NCBI GenBank assembly: GCA_029932385.1
Contig: JAOZQE010000009.1
Coordinates: forward strand, 1-37,535
Source of the DNA: a bacterium
GTDB lineage: Bacteria; Desulfobacterota; Anaeroferrophillalia; Anaeroferrophillales; Tharpellaceae
Direction of reading: 5' to 3'
Length of the DNA: 37,535 nucleotides
A program made the translations under genes and the position numbers. How positions within the stretch are numbered: the first letter of the stretch is position 1; each line of letters begins with the position of its first letter. The notes beneath the pieces are model-generated. The model did no database searches. It saw nothing but the letters and a program-made list of their open reading frames with translations, and was not told the origin of the DNA. Below are positions 26,547 to 33,749 of this stretch, piece after piece.

Positions 26547-26687
26547 CTACTTTTTTTTCGGGTTTGGGGTAAATTTTTCGATCAGAACCCTGGTGATAAT
26601 TACCGTTATGGCGAGTGCTCCAAGAACAAAGAACACTGACGAAAAACCGAAAGTAAAGATTTTCATCGCTTCAGCCCATTTATCCAT
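26547..26687 (-). CDS. oadG: Small OadG-type gamma subunit (absent from ORF track)
   Basis: Translated by hand: 46 residues, MDKWAEAMKIFTFGFSSVFF... ending TPNPKKK. There is one central hydrophobic helix (about 10-36) with a basic C-terminus, the layout of OadG/MmdD subunits, which anchor and stabilise the decarboxylase complex. AGAGG is 8 bases before the ATG. It lies 122 bases upstream of oadB in the same direction. Sequence conservation in this family is low, so context carries much of the call. Confidence 0.75.
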   Translation of the reverse strand: MDKWAEAMKIFTFGFSSVFFVLGALAITVIITRVLIEKFTPNPKKK

Positions 26688-26719
26688 CACATAAACCTCT
26701 TACCTGATAAAAATATTTC

Positions 26720-26725
26720 ATTATA
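26720..26725 (-). promoter_or_regulatory. Candidate -10 box upstream of oadG
   Basis: A perfect TATAAT on the minus strand, about 33 bases before the oadG start. No good -35 hexamer stands 16-18 bases further upstream, so this is either activator-dependent or chance in an A/T-rich stretch. Confidence 0.3.
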
Positions 26726-26879
26726 AATCTATTTAAGCCTATTCCCAGCAGGTGGTTAATAGGCAATAATTTCTTTTCCTGTCCGAAAAGGGAGGGAAGA
26801 GAGGCTTTCTACATCATTTGCCTGGTAAAAATCAACCAAAATTCGCCTGTACGGCTCATTTTAAGGTAAAAGCTAAGCT

Positions 26880-26901
26880 TAAAACCCGGTGTTGGTACCG
26901 G
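26880..26901 (-). terminator. Intrinsic terminator after msrBA
   Basis: Minus strand: CCGGT-ACCAAC-ACCGG followed by GTTTTAAG, about 35 bases after the msrBA stop. The stem is short but G/C-rich. A direct repeat of GTGCAG on the plus strand (26902 onward) flanks it. Confidence 0.5.
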
Positions 26902-26936
26902 TGCAGCGGTTCGGTGCAGAGATATTTGTTTAACAA

Positions 26937-27872
26937 TCAGAATTTCTTCTGATAGATATGACAGTAGGGGCGCTGTTTTTTACGGTCATAGTAGTTCTGG
27001 TGGTAGGCCTCGGCTGGCCAGAAGGTCTCAGCCGGAAGAACTTTTGAAACGACATCATAACCTTTGGCTTTGAGTTTGTCGATTAACTCATGCAGAATTT
27101 TCTTCTCTCCGTCGTTTTTATAGAAGACAGCGGAAAGATATTGCGAACCGATATCCGGCCCCTGACCATTAGCCTGGGTGGGGTCGTGGATTTCAAAAAA
27201 GAATTTCGCAAGATCCTCGTAACTTACTGCCGCAGGATCATAAGTTATGGCAACCGTTTCCAGATGACCGGTTGTGCCGGAGGTTACGTCCCGGTAGGTC
27301 GGTTCTTCAAGAGCACCTCCCATGTAACCCGAAACCGCCTCTAAGACCCCGGTTTTATGCTCAAACAGGTACTCGACTCCCCAGAAACAACCGCCGGCAA
27401 AATAGGCTTTCTGCGGGCGGAGCGGGGTTGCGGCCGGGACAAATATCATGGAGGTGGAGTTGACGCAGTGGCGAATATTTTTATTCGTCAGCTGTTCGCC
27501 GCTGAAAACGTGGCCCAAGTGGGCACCGCAGTTGGCGCAGACTATCTCGGTTCGGCACCCGTCCGCATCCGTTTGTCTTTTGACGGCGCCTTTAATCTCA
27601 CCGTCAAAACTGGGCCACCCGCAGCCGGACTTGAATTTGTCATCAGAGTTGTAAAGTGCGGCGTTGCAGCGCTTGCAATGGTAGACTCCCTTGGCGAACA
27701 GGCTATTATACTCCCCGCTGAAAGGAGCTTCCGTACCTTTGTGGAGAATTATTCTCTCCTCTTCACTTGAAAGCTGATTGTAATCAGACTCTGCCAAAGC
27801 TGTCCCTCCCGGGTAGATAATGAAGATGAAAACTAATATCAGTAAAGCCAATATTTTTGCAAAATTAGGCAT
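26937..27872 (-). CDS. msrBA: Exported methionine sulfoxide reductase, MsrB-MsrA fusion
   Basis: Repairs both stereoisomers of methionine sulfoxide. Residues 1-28 form a signal peptide with cleavage likely after TALA. The MsrB domain (about 32-147) has two zinc pairs (Cys66/69 and Cys112/115) and catalytic Cys136 in IRHCVNSTS. The MsrA domain follows with catalytic Cys162 in GGCFWGVE and GQGPDIGSQYLSAVF. The B-then-A order differs from the A-then-B order in PilB-type proteins. It follows a FetB-like permease by 19 bases, likely in one operon. Confidence 0.94.
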   Translation of the reverse strand: MPNFAKILALLILVFIFIIYPGGTALAESDYNQLSSEEERIILHKGTEAPFSGEYNSLFAKGVYHCKRCNAALYNSDDKFKSGCGWPSFDGEIKGAVKRQTDADGCRTEIVCANCGAHLGHVFSGEQLTNKNIRHCVNSTSMIFVPAATPLRPQKAYFAGGCFWGVEYLFEHKTGVLEAVSGYMGGALEEPTYRDVTSGTTGHLETVAITYDPAAVSYEDLAKFFFEIHDPTQANGQGPDIGSQYLSAVFYKNDGEKKILHELIDKLKAKGYDVVSKVLPAETFWPAEAYHQNYYDRKKQRPYCHIYQKKF

Positions 27873-27891
27873 ATTTTGTGAGCTTTTAATC

Positions 27892-28623
27892 TTAAAGATT
27901 TCCAGTTGATTTTTCCGTGGTCAGGTCGGGCTTGATTAAAACCAGGAAAATAGCTGACGAGATACCTGCAGAACCAAAGATCATACACATTACCATAATC
28001 TGATATCTGACCGCAATCAACGGCGAGATGCCGGATAAAATCTGGCCGGTCATCATGCCGGGAAGTGAGACTAACCCGACGGCAAAGAGGGTGTTGGTTA
28101 TCGGTATCAGCGAAGCTTGAAACGCGGTATTCCGGGCCGGCTCATATTGAACTCCCCGGTTGATTTCCGCTTCCAGCCTCTCGCCCGCGAGACTGATACT
28201 GTTCATGGCGTTTGCGAAAATCATTCCCGCAAGAGGAATCATGTAGCTGGGCAGGTACCACGGCTGCAGGTTGAGAACAGATTGCGTCATCAGTCCCAGG
28301 ATCAGGCTGCCGCCGAGTAAGATCGAACAGAACGATTTCAAGTAGAGGATCCGGCGCGGGATTTTAATAGTTCGCAAGGCAATCCAGCTTGATGAAGCCA
28401 GCATGATCATGAGGACGGAGAGCACCACTAAACTGCTGTCGGTCTTAAAGATATAGGTTAAAAAATAGCCGATCAGCAGTAGCTGAATCAGCATCCGGGC
28501 AACAGCGTAGAGTGAATTTTTATAGCCCAGTTTCCAGCGCTGGATAATGATGATAACCACAACCACCGGTATGAAGGCCAAGGCCAGATTGATAAAAGGA
28601 ATTATCTGAATGGGATTTTTCAT
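27892..28623 (-). CDS. FetB-like (UPF0014) ABC permease
   Basis: Integral membrane protein of 243 residues with about seven hydrophobic segments. The family signature is clear: RMLIQLLLIGYFL near residue 42, GMIFANAMNSISLAGERLEAE near 133-153, and LVSLPGMMTGQILSG near 177-191. E. coli FetB forms an iron-export transporter with the ATPase FetA. No FetA-like ATPase gene adjoins here, so partner and substrate are uncertain. It sits between a secreted esterase (20 bases upstream) and msrBA (19 bases downstream). Confidence 0.88.
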   Translation of the reverse strand: MKNPIQIIPFINLALAFIPVVVVIIIIQRWKLGYKNSLYAVARMLIQLLLIGYFLTYIFKTDSSLVVLSVLMIMLASSSWIALRTIKIPRRILYLKSFCSILLGGSLILGLMTQSVLNLQPWYLPSYMIPLAGMIFANAMNSISLAGERLEAEINRGVQYEPARNTAFQASLIPITNTLFAVGLVSLPGMMTGQILSGISPLIAVRYQIMVMCMIFGSAGISSAIFLVLIKPDLTTEKSTGNL

Positions 28624-28643
28624 AACTATTTTTCCGGTATTGG

Positions 28644-29537
28644 TTATTCTTGTTCTAACTCTTTCTCTGTTGCGATAAGCTTTTCCGCAAAGAGTCGCCC
28701 CAACTCCAGAGTTCCTTTAGAATTGAAGTGTACGCCGTTGGCCATTGCGCAGTTTCTGCTGTCGACATAAACAATTGATTTATGCTCTGCGGCCAGATTT
28801 TTTTGTGCCTGTACTACCTGTTGAATAGCCGGGGAGCCGGTTTTGAACTTAGTGTTAAATCCGAGCAGTACAACCAATCCGGGGGCGGCTAGATCTTGGC
28901 GGAGAGCATTGATCATGGTGTTGAGATTGTTTTCGTATTTGCCAGCGTAACGATCATTGCCGTCACTCTCTCCCTGAACCCAGACCAGCGCCCGGATCCG
29001 CATGCTCAAACCTTTTTCGGCGGCCTTTCTGATGGCAGTCCTGGTTTCGGAGACAAGAGCTTGATAGCAGTTAAACTCTTTTGCAGCGGCGTGGTGTTGC
29101 CATTCGGTGACGCTGGTTCCATTGTAGGCGATCTTGATAACGGCAAGCGGTTGTTCCGGTTGGTGTTGCAGCAGGGTACGCGCTAATCCGATTTCCGGGC
29201 CGAAGCCGCCTTCAAGGTTTCGGAAATTAGGGTTTGACTGTTTCAGGCTGTTACTCTGACCCTGAGTTTGATTCGGTTGGGCCTGCAGATTTGTCCATTG
29301 GTGATTGGAGGTCGAATCAAATTTGTCTGCGGGCGGGGCCCCGCAGCGCCACCAGAAAAGTATTTTTTTGTCCAGCGGGCTGAATGTCAGTTCCCTGGTC
29401 GAAGTATCAAACCCGACTGCATTCGACTGGCCGGCGACTATAATCAGATCAACGGCTCTGACGTTTCGATTTGTAGCTTCAGCCCATCCGGTGGAGCAGA
29501 GAATGATTACGAATATGAGTGTGTGAACTGTTTTCAC
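28644..29537 (-). CDS. Secreted SGNH-type esterase, SASA (sialate O-acetylesterase-like) domain
   Basis: 297 residues with a signal peptide (MKTVHTLIFVIILCSTGWA). Family blocks: VAGQSNAVG near residue 35 (nucleophile Ser), FGPEIGLARTLL, the NGTSVTEW block, WVQGESDGN near residue 190, and VHFNSKG near residue 268 for the catalytic His. Such esterases remove acetyl groups from carbohydrates; the real substrate here is unknown. It heads the apparent operon with the FetB-like permease and msrBA. Confidence 0.85.
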   Translation of the reverse strand: MKTVHTLIFVIILCSTGWAEATNRNVRAVDLIIVAGQSNAVGFDTSTRELTFSPLDKKILFWWRCGAPPADKFDSTSNHQWTNLQAQPNQTQGQSNSLKQSNPNFRNLEGGFGPEIGLARTLLQHQPEQPLAVIKIAYNGTSVTEWQHHAAAKEFNCYQALVSETRTAIRKAAEKGLSMRIRALVWVQGESDGNDRYAGKYENNLNTMINALRQDLAAPGLVVLLGFNTKFKTGSPAIQQVVQAQKNLAAEHKSIVYVDSRNCAMANGVHFNSKGTLELGRLFAEKLIATEKELEQE

Positions 29538-29632
29538 AGACGGTTACCTTATGAATCGGAGTCGAAAATTGCAGTTTAAGGGTTCGTAGGCATGAGATCA
29601 GTTTTAGAGCCTTGTTCAGATCAATAACTTAA

Positions 29633-29662
29633 TCCATACATTTAACCTCAGTAAGATGTCAA
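29633..29662 (-). promoter_or_regulatory. Candidate promoter of the esterase-permease-msrBA unit
   Basis: Minus strand TTGACA (29662-29657), 18-base spacer, TATGGA (29638-29633). The -35 box is perfect and the -10 box poor. It would give a leader of about 90 bases. Confidence 0.3.
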
Positions 29663-29710
29663 GCTGCAAAAATAGTGTAAGAAGGGAATCCAGTGGGCCT
29701 ATAACTGAAA

Positions 29711-29747
29711 AGGCGAAGTGCAAACCTGAAAGATTCACACTTCGCCT
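29711..29747 (-). terminator. Terminator after the glutamate-synthase-domain gene
   Basis: A 10-bp perfect stem AGGCGAAGTG/CACTTCGCCT with a 17-base loop. On the minus strand it continues with TTTC, a short T run. It lies about 45 bases after the stop of the gene at 29794. Confidence 0.55.
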
Positions 29748-29793
29748 AATTGTTGCGACTTTAACTCTTTAGCTAAAAGAGTTTTGTTGATTT

Positions 29794-31437
29794 TTATCCC
29801 TTCAAAATTCGTTTGGCAGAATCATCAAGGACATCGGTCAGGAAGGGGACGCCGGTTACGGTTTCGGTCTCCCGGTTGCCGGAGAAAAGCTCATCCCGAG
29901 TGATATCATTAACGTTGAATTTCCGGGCACCGGCCAGCAGTTGCTGGAGGCCGGCCGCCAATTTGTCCGCCATCGTGAACATGGCGATGGCGCCGTAGGG
30001 GATATTTTTCATCTCGTCGGCTCCGACTTTTTTCACAACATCGTAGTAGCTGGCAAAAATCTCATCAGCGGAACGTCCGTATTGAGCAACGTTTGGTGGC
30101 AGAGCATCCCAGTTGCCGCTTAAGCGTTGGCGCTCATCCGGTTTAACGACCCCTTCAATGTTGGCGCCGAGGTAGCCGGGGATCATTACGGCCCGTCCCA
30201 TGAGGGCGAGTTTTGTGAACGGGGCACCCAGAGAGAGAGTTTTGAAGATATGGTCTTCACGAGAGAAACCACCGCCTAAGCAGAGGTCGACGACTTTATC
30301 TCCCTGGTTGGCCAAAATGCTGGCATATTCATAAGCTTTGGAATGTAGGTGAATTGAGGGAACACCCCAGGTTTCCATCATGTTCCAGGGGCTCATGCCG
30401 GTGCCGCCGCCGGAGCCGTCAATGGTCAGTAAGTCAAGCTTGGCTTCGGTTGCGAACTTGATCGACATAGCCAGAGCTTCCATACCGTAGGAGCCGGTTT
30501 TTAACGTGATTCGTTTGTAACCCAGGCCGCGCAGATAGTCGACGGAGTTCATGAAATCTTCCTTGACCTCGTCAACTCCATTAAGATTGGTGTAGCCTAA
30601 ACGACTGTGACGGGCGAAGGAACGAATGGCGCCGTGTTTGAAGGCTTCCTGAACTTCCGGCAGCGTCGGATCGGGATCGACGATGTAGCCGCGACCTTTA
30701 AGGAACTGAGCGTATTCAATACTGGTGACCTGGATTTCACCACCGATATCTTTAGCTCCCTGGCCCCATTTAAGCTCGATGATGACTTTTTCGCCGCCGT
30801 ATTTGCTGATGATATATTCGGCCACGCCGTTACGTGTATCTTCAACGTTCATCTGGACGATAATCGCACCGTAGCCGTCGTAGTAGCGCAGGAAAGTGTC
30901 GATGCGGCGGTTAAGTTCCGGGGCATTGACAATCTTGCCATCTTTGAGAACCGATTCTTTATCAACTCCGACAACGTTTTCACCGACAACAATCGGAAAA
31001 CCGACCAGAGCCGCGCCGACGGCAAATGATTCCCAATATTTGGCGGCGATGAAGGTTGATCCGAGAGCGCCGGAGAGCAGCGGAACCCGGCATTTGGTTT
31101 TCATCTCCTGGCCGAATTCGGTCTCGATATTAACATTCGGAAAGATACAATCATCAGGATCGTTGGTCAGTCCTTGAGCCAAGCCGTGAGCGCCGTAGTT
31201 GTAACCCTGAATCCGCAGAGAGTTGTAATTAACCCCGACATGGGTGGTGTTAGCGCTGCCCGCTGTAATCGTGCCGAAGTCTCTCGGATAGAGGAGTTTG
31301 CGACCTCGGATGCTTGAGAGCCAGGTTTCACATTTTCCTTTGCAGTCGGATCGACAGAGCGTGCACAGACCCGATTCACAGGGGTTTCCCCGGTTGACGG
31401 TTCCCAGAGCGTCGTTTGCTTTCGGCCATTGGATCAT
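29794..31437 (-). CDS. FMN-binding glutamate synthase domain protein (archaeal-type GltB)
   Basis: 547 residues. The central and C-terminal part is the FMN/TIM-barrel domain of glutamate synthase: KWGQGAKDIGGE, LKTGSYGMEALAMS, LLTIDGSGGGTGMSPW, GVPSIHLH and KLALMGRAVMIPGYLG. The N-terminus has five cysteines in C-x4-C-x2-C-x3-C-x3-C (residues 20-36), a likely iron-sulfur site. The glutaminase and GXGXG domains of bacterial GltB are missing, as in stand-alone archaeal-type proteins, which may use ammonia or partner subunits. It diverges from an NrpR-type nitrogen regulator, which supports a role in nitrogen assimilation. AAAGGAG precedes the ATG. Confidence 0.88.
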   Translation of the reverse strand: MIQWPKANDALGTVNRGNPCESGLCTLCRSDCKGKCETWLSSIRGRKLLYPRDFGTITAGSANTTHVGVNYNSLRIQGYNYGAHGLAQGLTNDPDDCIFPNVNIETEFGQEMKTKCRVPLLSGALGSTFIAAKYWESFAVGAALVGFPIVVGENVVGVDKESVLKDGKIVNAPELNRRIDTFLRYYDGYGAIIVQMNVEDTRNGVAEYIISKYGGEKVIIELKWGQGAKDIGGEIQVTSIEYAQFLKGRGYIVDPDPTLPEVQEAFKHGAIRSFARHSRLGYTNLNGVDEVKEDFMNSVDYLRGLGYKRITLKTGSYGMEALAMSIKFATEAKLDLLTIDGSGGGTGMSPWNMMETWGVPSIHLHSKAYEYASILANQGDKVVDLCLGGGFSREDHIFKTLSLGAPFTKLALMGRAVMIPGYLGANIEGVVKPDERQRLSGNWDALPPNVAQYGRSADEIFASYYDVVKKVGADEMKNIPYGAIAMFTMADKLAAGLQQLLAGARKFNVNDITRDELFSGNRETETVTGVPFLTDVLDDSAKRILKG

Positions 31438-31543
31438 AGTGGTCTCCTTTTACTTTTTTAAAAGTGGTTTTGTGGCAAAGGTTTGCCGGATAGGGTGTAA
31501 GCTTTTCCCTCTACCATTAACTATTATTCTCTGTCAAGTGGGT

Positions 31544-31571
31544 AATATATTCTTTTTTACCGTAGAGTAAA
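31544..31571 (-). promoter_or_regulatory. Candidate promoter of the glutamate-synthase-domain gene
   Basis: Minus strand TTTACT (31571-31566), 16-base spacer, TATATT (31549-31544). The -35 box lies inside the inverted repeat at 31553-31574. A second option is the perfect TTGACA at 31537-31532, whose -10 region (GTAGAG/TAGAGG) is poor. Confidence 0.4.
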
Positions 31572-31574
31572 AAA
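31553..31574 (+). repeat. Inverted repeat TTTTTTAC-N6-GTAAAAAA
   Basis: Perfect 8-base arms around CGTAGA. It covers the -35 box of the candidate minus-strand promoter. The N6 spacing resembles the geometry of archaeal NrpR operators (GGAA-N6-TTCC), although the half-site differs. Role as an operator is inferred. Confidence 0.5.
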
Positions 31575-31587
31575 TGGTTTATTTTTT

Positions 31588-31615
31588 AATTAATCGGCAA
31601 TTTTGCCGATTAATT
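31588..31615 (+). promoter_or_regulatory. Perfect 28-bp palindrome, probable NrpR operator
   Basis: Arms AATTAATCGGCAA and its exact complement surround a central TT. It stands in the divergent region between nrpR and the glutamate-synthase-domain gene and overlaps the -35 box of a good plus-strand promoter. A terminator is unlikely because no gene ends here. Binding by the adjacent NrpR-type regulator is inferred. Confidence 0.65.
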
Positions 31616-31631
31616 TTGTATCGTATAATAT
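31603..31631 (+). promoter_or_regulatory. Candidate upstream promoter of nrpR
   Basis: TTGCCG (31603-31608), 17-base spacer, TAATAT (31626-31631). The -35 box is the right arm of the 28-bp palindrome, so repressor binding would block it. Confidence 0.5.
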
Positions 31632-31660
31632 ATTTATCGCATATGGTGCGCTTTGAGCAC

Positions 31661-31689
31661 TTGACTTTATCGTGGTTCCGACATACTGT
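31661..31689 (+). promoter_or_regulatory. Candidate downstream promoter of nrpR
   Basis: TTGACT (31661-31666), 17-base spacer, TACTGT (31684-31689). The -35 box is within ACTTGAC, whose inverse GTCAAGT recurs at 31697-31703, around the expected transcription start. The leader would be about 45 bases. Confidence 0.4.
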
Positions 31690-31742
31690 AATTATTGTCA
31701 AGTAAGTCTGGATCAGGGTTATATATGAAAAATGGAGAATAG

Positions 31743-32738
31743 ATGAATCGCAAAGAACAGGCTATTTTACGGATTCTCAAAGAGACCGATAAACCGTTGA
31801 GCGGGCGCAAAATTACAAACGAACTTCTGCACACCGGCCACGAGATCAGTGAGCGAACCGTGCGGCTCTATCTGCACAAAATGGACGAAGCCGGCCTGAC
31901 TCAAAATTTTGGTAAGCGCGGCCGTCAGATCAGCGAACACGGTATCGAGGAGCTGGAAGCGACCGGGATAATTGAGAAAGTCGGTTTCCTTTCAGCCAAG
32001 ATCAACCAGATGACCTATCGCATGAATTTTGATTTAGAGAGCGAAACGGGTACGGTAGTGGTCAATGTTTCGCTGGTCAAACCGGAAGAGTTGCTGGCTT
32101 GTGCAGCGGAAATCGAGAGAGTCTTTGCTGAAGGGTTTGCCATGGGGGAACTGTTGTCATTGCTCTATCCCGGCGAGCATATCGGCCGGGCGATTATTCC
32201 GCCAGGCTATGTCGGCTTTGCGACCGTCTGCTCAATCACCTTGAACGGAGTTTTGCTGCAATACGGGATTCCCACAAATTCACGTTTTGGCGGGTTGCTT
32301 GAGTTGCAGAACAAGGAAGCGGTTCGGTTTGTCGAGATTATCAATTATGATGGTACCAGTTTAGATCCCCTGGAGGCCTTTATTCGGAGTGGCATGACTG
32401 ATTATCGGGGGGCGATTGTTTCCGGAGACGGTAAGATCGGAGCCAGTTTTCGCGAGTTCCCGGCTGATAGCCGGGAGTTGGTCGAGAATCTGGCAGAAAG
32501 GCTCGATGGTGTCGGCATGGGCGGGTTTATGGCGCTAGGCTGGCCGGGGCAGTCACTGCTTGATATCCCGGTTAACGAGGGAAATTTCGGGGCTGTTGTT
32601 ATCGGGGGGTTAAATCCGGCGGCGATTCTGGAAGAGAGTGGTTATCGGATTGCCTCACGAGCTTTGGCCGGCCTGCTTGATTGTCAGCGTTTTTTTCATT
32701 ATCGGGAGATGACAAAAAGGCTTAAACTGGGTAGTTGA
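31743..32738 (+). CDS. nrpR: NrpR-type transcriptional regulator (winged helix plus DUF128)
   Basis: 331 residues. An N-terminal winged helix (about 1-70: ILRILKETDKPLSGRKI...ISERTVRLYLHKMDEAGL) is followed by a single NrpR regulatory domain (DUF128, about 75-325) with VGFLSAKINQMTYRMNFD, IIPPGYVGFATVCSITLNGVLL and the NEGNFGAVVIGGLNP block. In methanogens NrpR represses nitrogen-assimilation genes and is released by 2-oxoglutarate; Methanococcus NrpR carries two such domains. Divergence from a glutamate-synthase-domain gene fits nitrogen control. GGAG lies 5 bases before the ATG. Confidence 0.88.
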   Translation: MNRKEQAILRILKETDKPLSGRKITNELLHTGHEISERTVRLYLHKMDEAGLTQNFGKRGRQISEHGIEELEATGIIEKVGFLSAKINQMTYRMNFDLESETGTVVVNVSLVKPEELLACAAEIERVFAEGFAMGELLSLLYPGEHIGRAIIPPGYVGFATVCSITLNGVLLQYGIPTNSRFGGLLELQNKEAVRFVEIINYDGTSLDPLEAFIRSGMTDYRGAIVSGDGKIGASFREFPADSRELVENLAERLDGVGMGGFMALGWPGQSLLDIPVNEGNFGAVVIGGLNPAAILEESGYRIASRALAGLLDCQRFFHYREMTKRLKLGS

Positions 32739-32764
32739 AAAACATATTTGTCGGGCTATCCGAC

Positions 32765-32793
32765 TTGACAACTGTTCTTATGTCGGCTTTATT
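32765..32793 (+). promoter_or_regulatory. Candidate promoter of the second universal stress protein
   Basis: TTGACA (32765-32770), 17-base spacer, TTTATT (32788-32793). A short inverted repeat GTCGG-N5-CCGAC (32750-32764) touches the -35 box and could be an operator or a weak nrpR terminator. Confidence 0.5.
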
Positions 32794-32867
32794 GAAATTT
32801 AGAGGTTATTTAGATGTTCGCCGTTATTCGTTGAAAACTTAACGATTGTTATTAAAAGGAGGGTATG

Positions 32868-33338
32868 ATGTTGATAAAAAAAGTTCTGGCTTTGACCGAT
32901 GGTTCGCAAAACAGTCGTAGCGCCTTACGTTATGCGGTTGAGATCTGCCGCAATTTTGATGCATCTCTTCATCTTCTGTCGGTGGTTGAGGACATGCCCT
33001 CTTATGTCAATCTGGAGGTTGGTATTGAGTTTTTCGCCAGTATTCAGGAAACCATCAAGAAGGAGGTGGTTCAGTGTTCCGGTTACTGTGAAACCTCCGG
33101 GGTTGCCTGCACCGGAGAGATTCGTCACGGTGTTCCTTACGAAGAGATCATTAATTATGCCAAGGAGATAGATGCCGATCTGATTGTTATGGCAACTCAC
33201 GGGCATACCGGTCTCTCTCATATTCTCCTTGGCAGTGTTGCTGAAAAAATCGTGCGCCACGCCCCCTGTCCGGTTTTAACCACTCGGGTTGACAATAAAG
33301 ATTGGGATATTCCTAAATCCGATACCTGTGCGGTTTAA
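32868..33338 (+). CDS. Universal stress protein (UspA family)
   Basis: Of two adjacent ATG codons the second (32868) is better spaced from AGGAGG; it gives 156 residues. The nucleotide-binding signature is canonical: MATHGHTGLSHILLGSVAEKIVRHAPCPVLTTR (GxxG-9x-GS). The first strand is KVLALTDGSQNS. It is likely ATP-binding and stress-responsive; the target is unknown. It has its own candidate promoter 130 bases after nrpR. Confidence 0.9.
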   Translation: MLIKKVLALTDGSQNSRSALRYAVEICRNFDASLHLLSVVEDMPSYVNLEVGIEFFASIQETIKKEVVQCSGYCETSGVACTGEIRHGVPYEEIINYAKEIDADLIVMATHGHTGLSHILLGSVAEKIVRHAPCPVLTTRVDNKDWDIPKSDTCAV

Positions 33339-33462
33339 AGGCAGTAAAAGAGCTTCAATCCGAAGATGTATCTTTTTTATCACTGCTGTCCGGTAAGATA
33401 ATTGCAACCCGATATCCCTAAAATTTGTCTATGTAAATTGCCTGCCGGGCAGCAATGCTTTT

Positions 33463-33696
33463 CTATTGATTTTTCAGGGCCTTGTCCATCTCTTTCATTC
33501 GATCATCGCCAAGCGACTTTGTCGCTTTAGCCTTGTCAATCGGGGTGCGAATCCGGTCGCTCATTTCCTTGGCCGCTTTAGTCGTTATCCGGTCAGCCAT
33601 TCCCGCTTCCTCCTCCGCGTCCTGATTCGAGCACCCGGCTCCTCCGAGCATGATAAATAACGCCAGAATCAAGGTTATAGCTTTTATCGTTTTCAT
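33463..33696 (-). CDS. Small putative lipoprotein
   Basis: 77 residues. N-terminal signal MKTIKAITLILALFIMLGGAGC with a lipobox-like GAGC; cysteine at residue 22. The mature part is short, charged and probably helical (KAAKEMSDRIRTPIDKAKATKSLGDD). I recognise no family. It follows the membrane protein at 33750 by 53 bases in the same direction. Confidence 0.65.
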   Translation of the reverse strand: MKTIKAITLILALFIMLGGAGCSNQDAEEEAGMADRITTKAAKEMSDRIRTPIDKAKATKSLGDDRMKEMDKALKNQ

Positions 33697-33749
33697 TTTA
33701 CTTCTCCGTAATAATCAAAAAATGATCTTCAGTAAATATAATTCATTCC

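Noticed and set aside
33339-33462. Possible terminator hairpins between the second usp gene and the lipoprotein gene
   Set aside because: The stems (CTTC/GAAG and TGC-CGG-GCA) are too short, and the T runs are not correctly placed.
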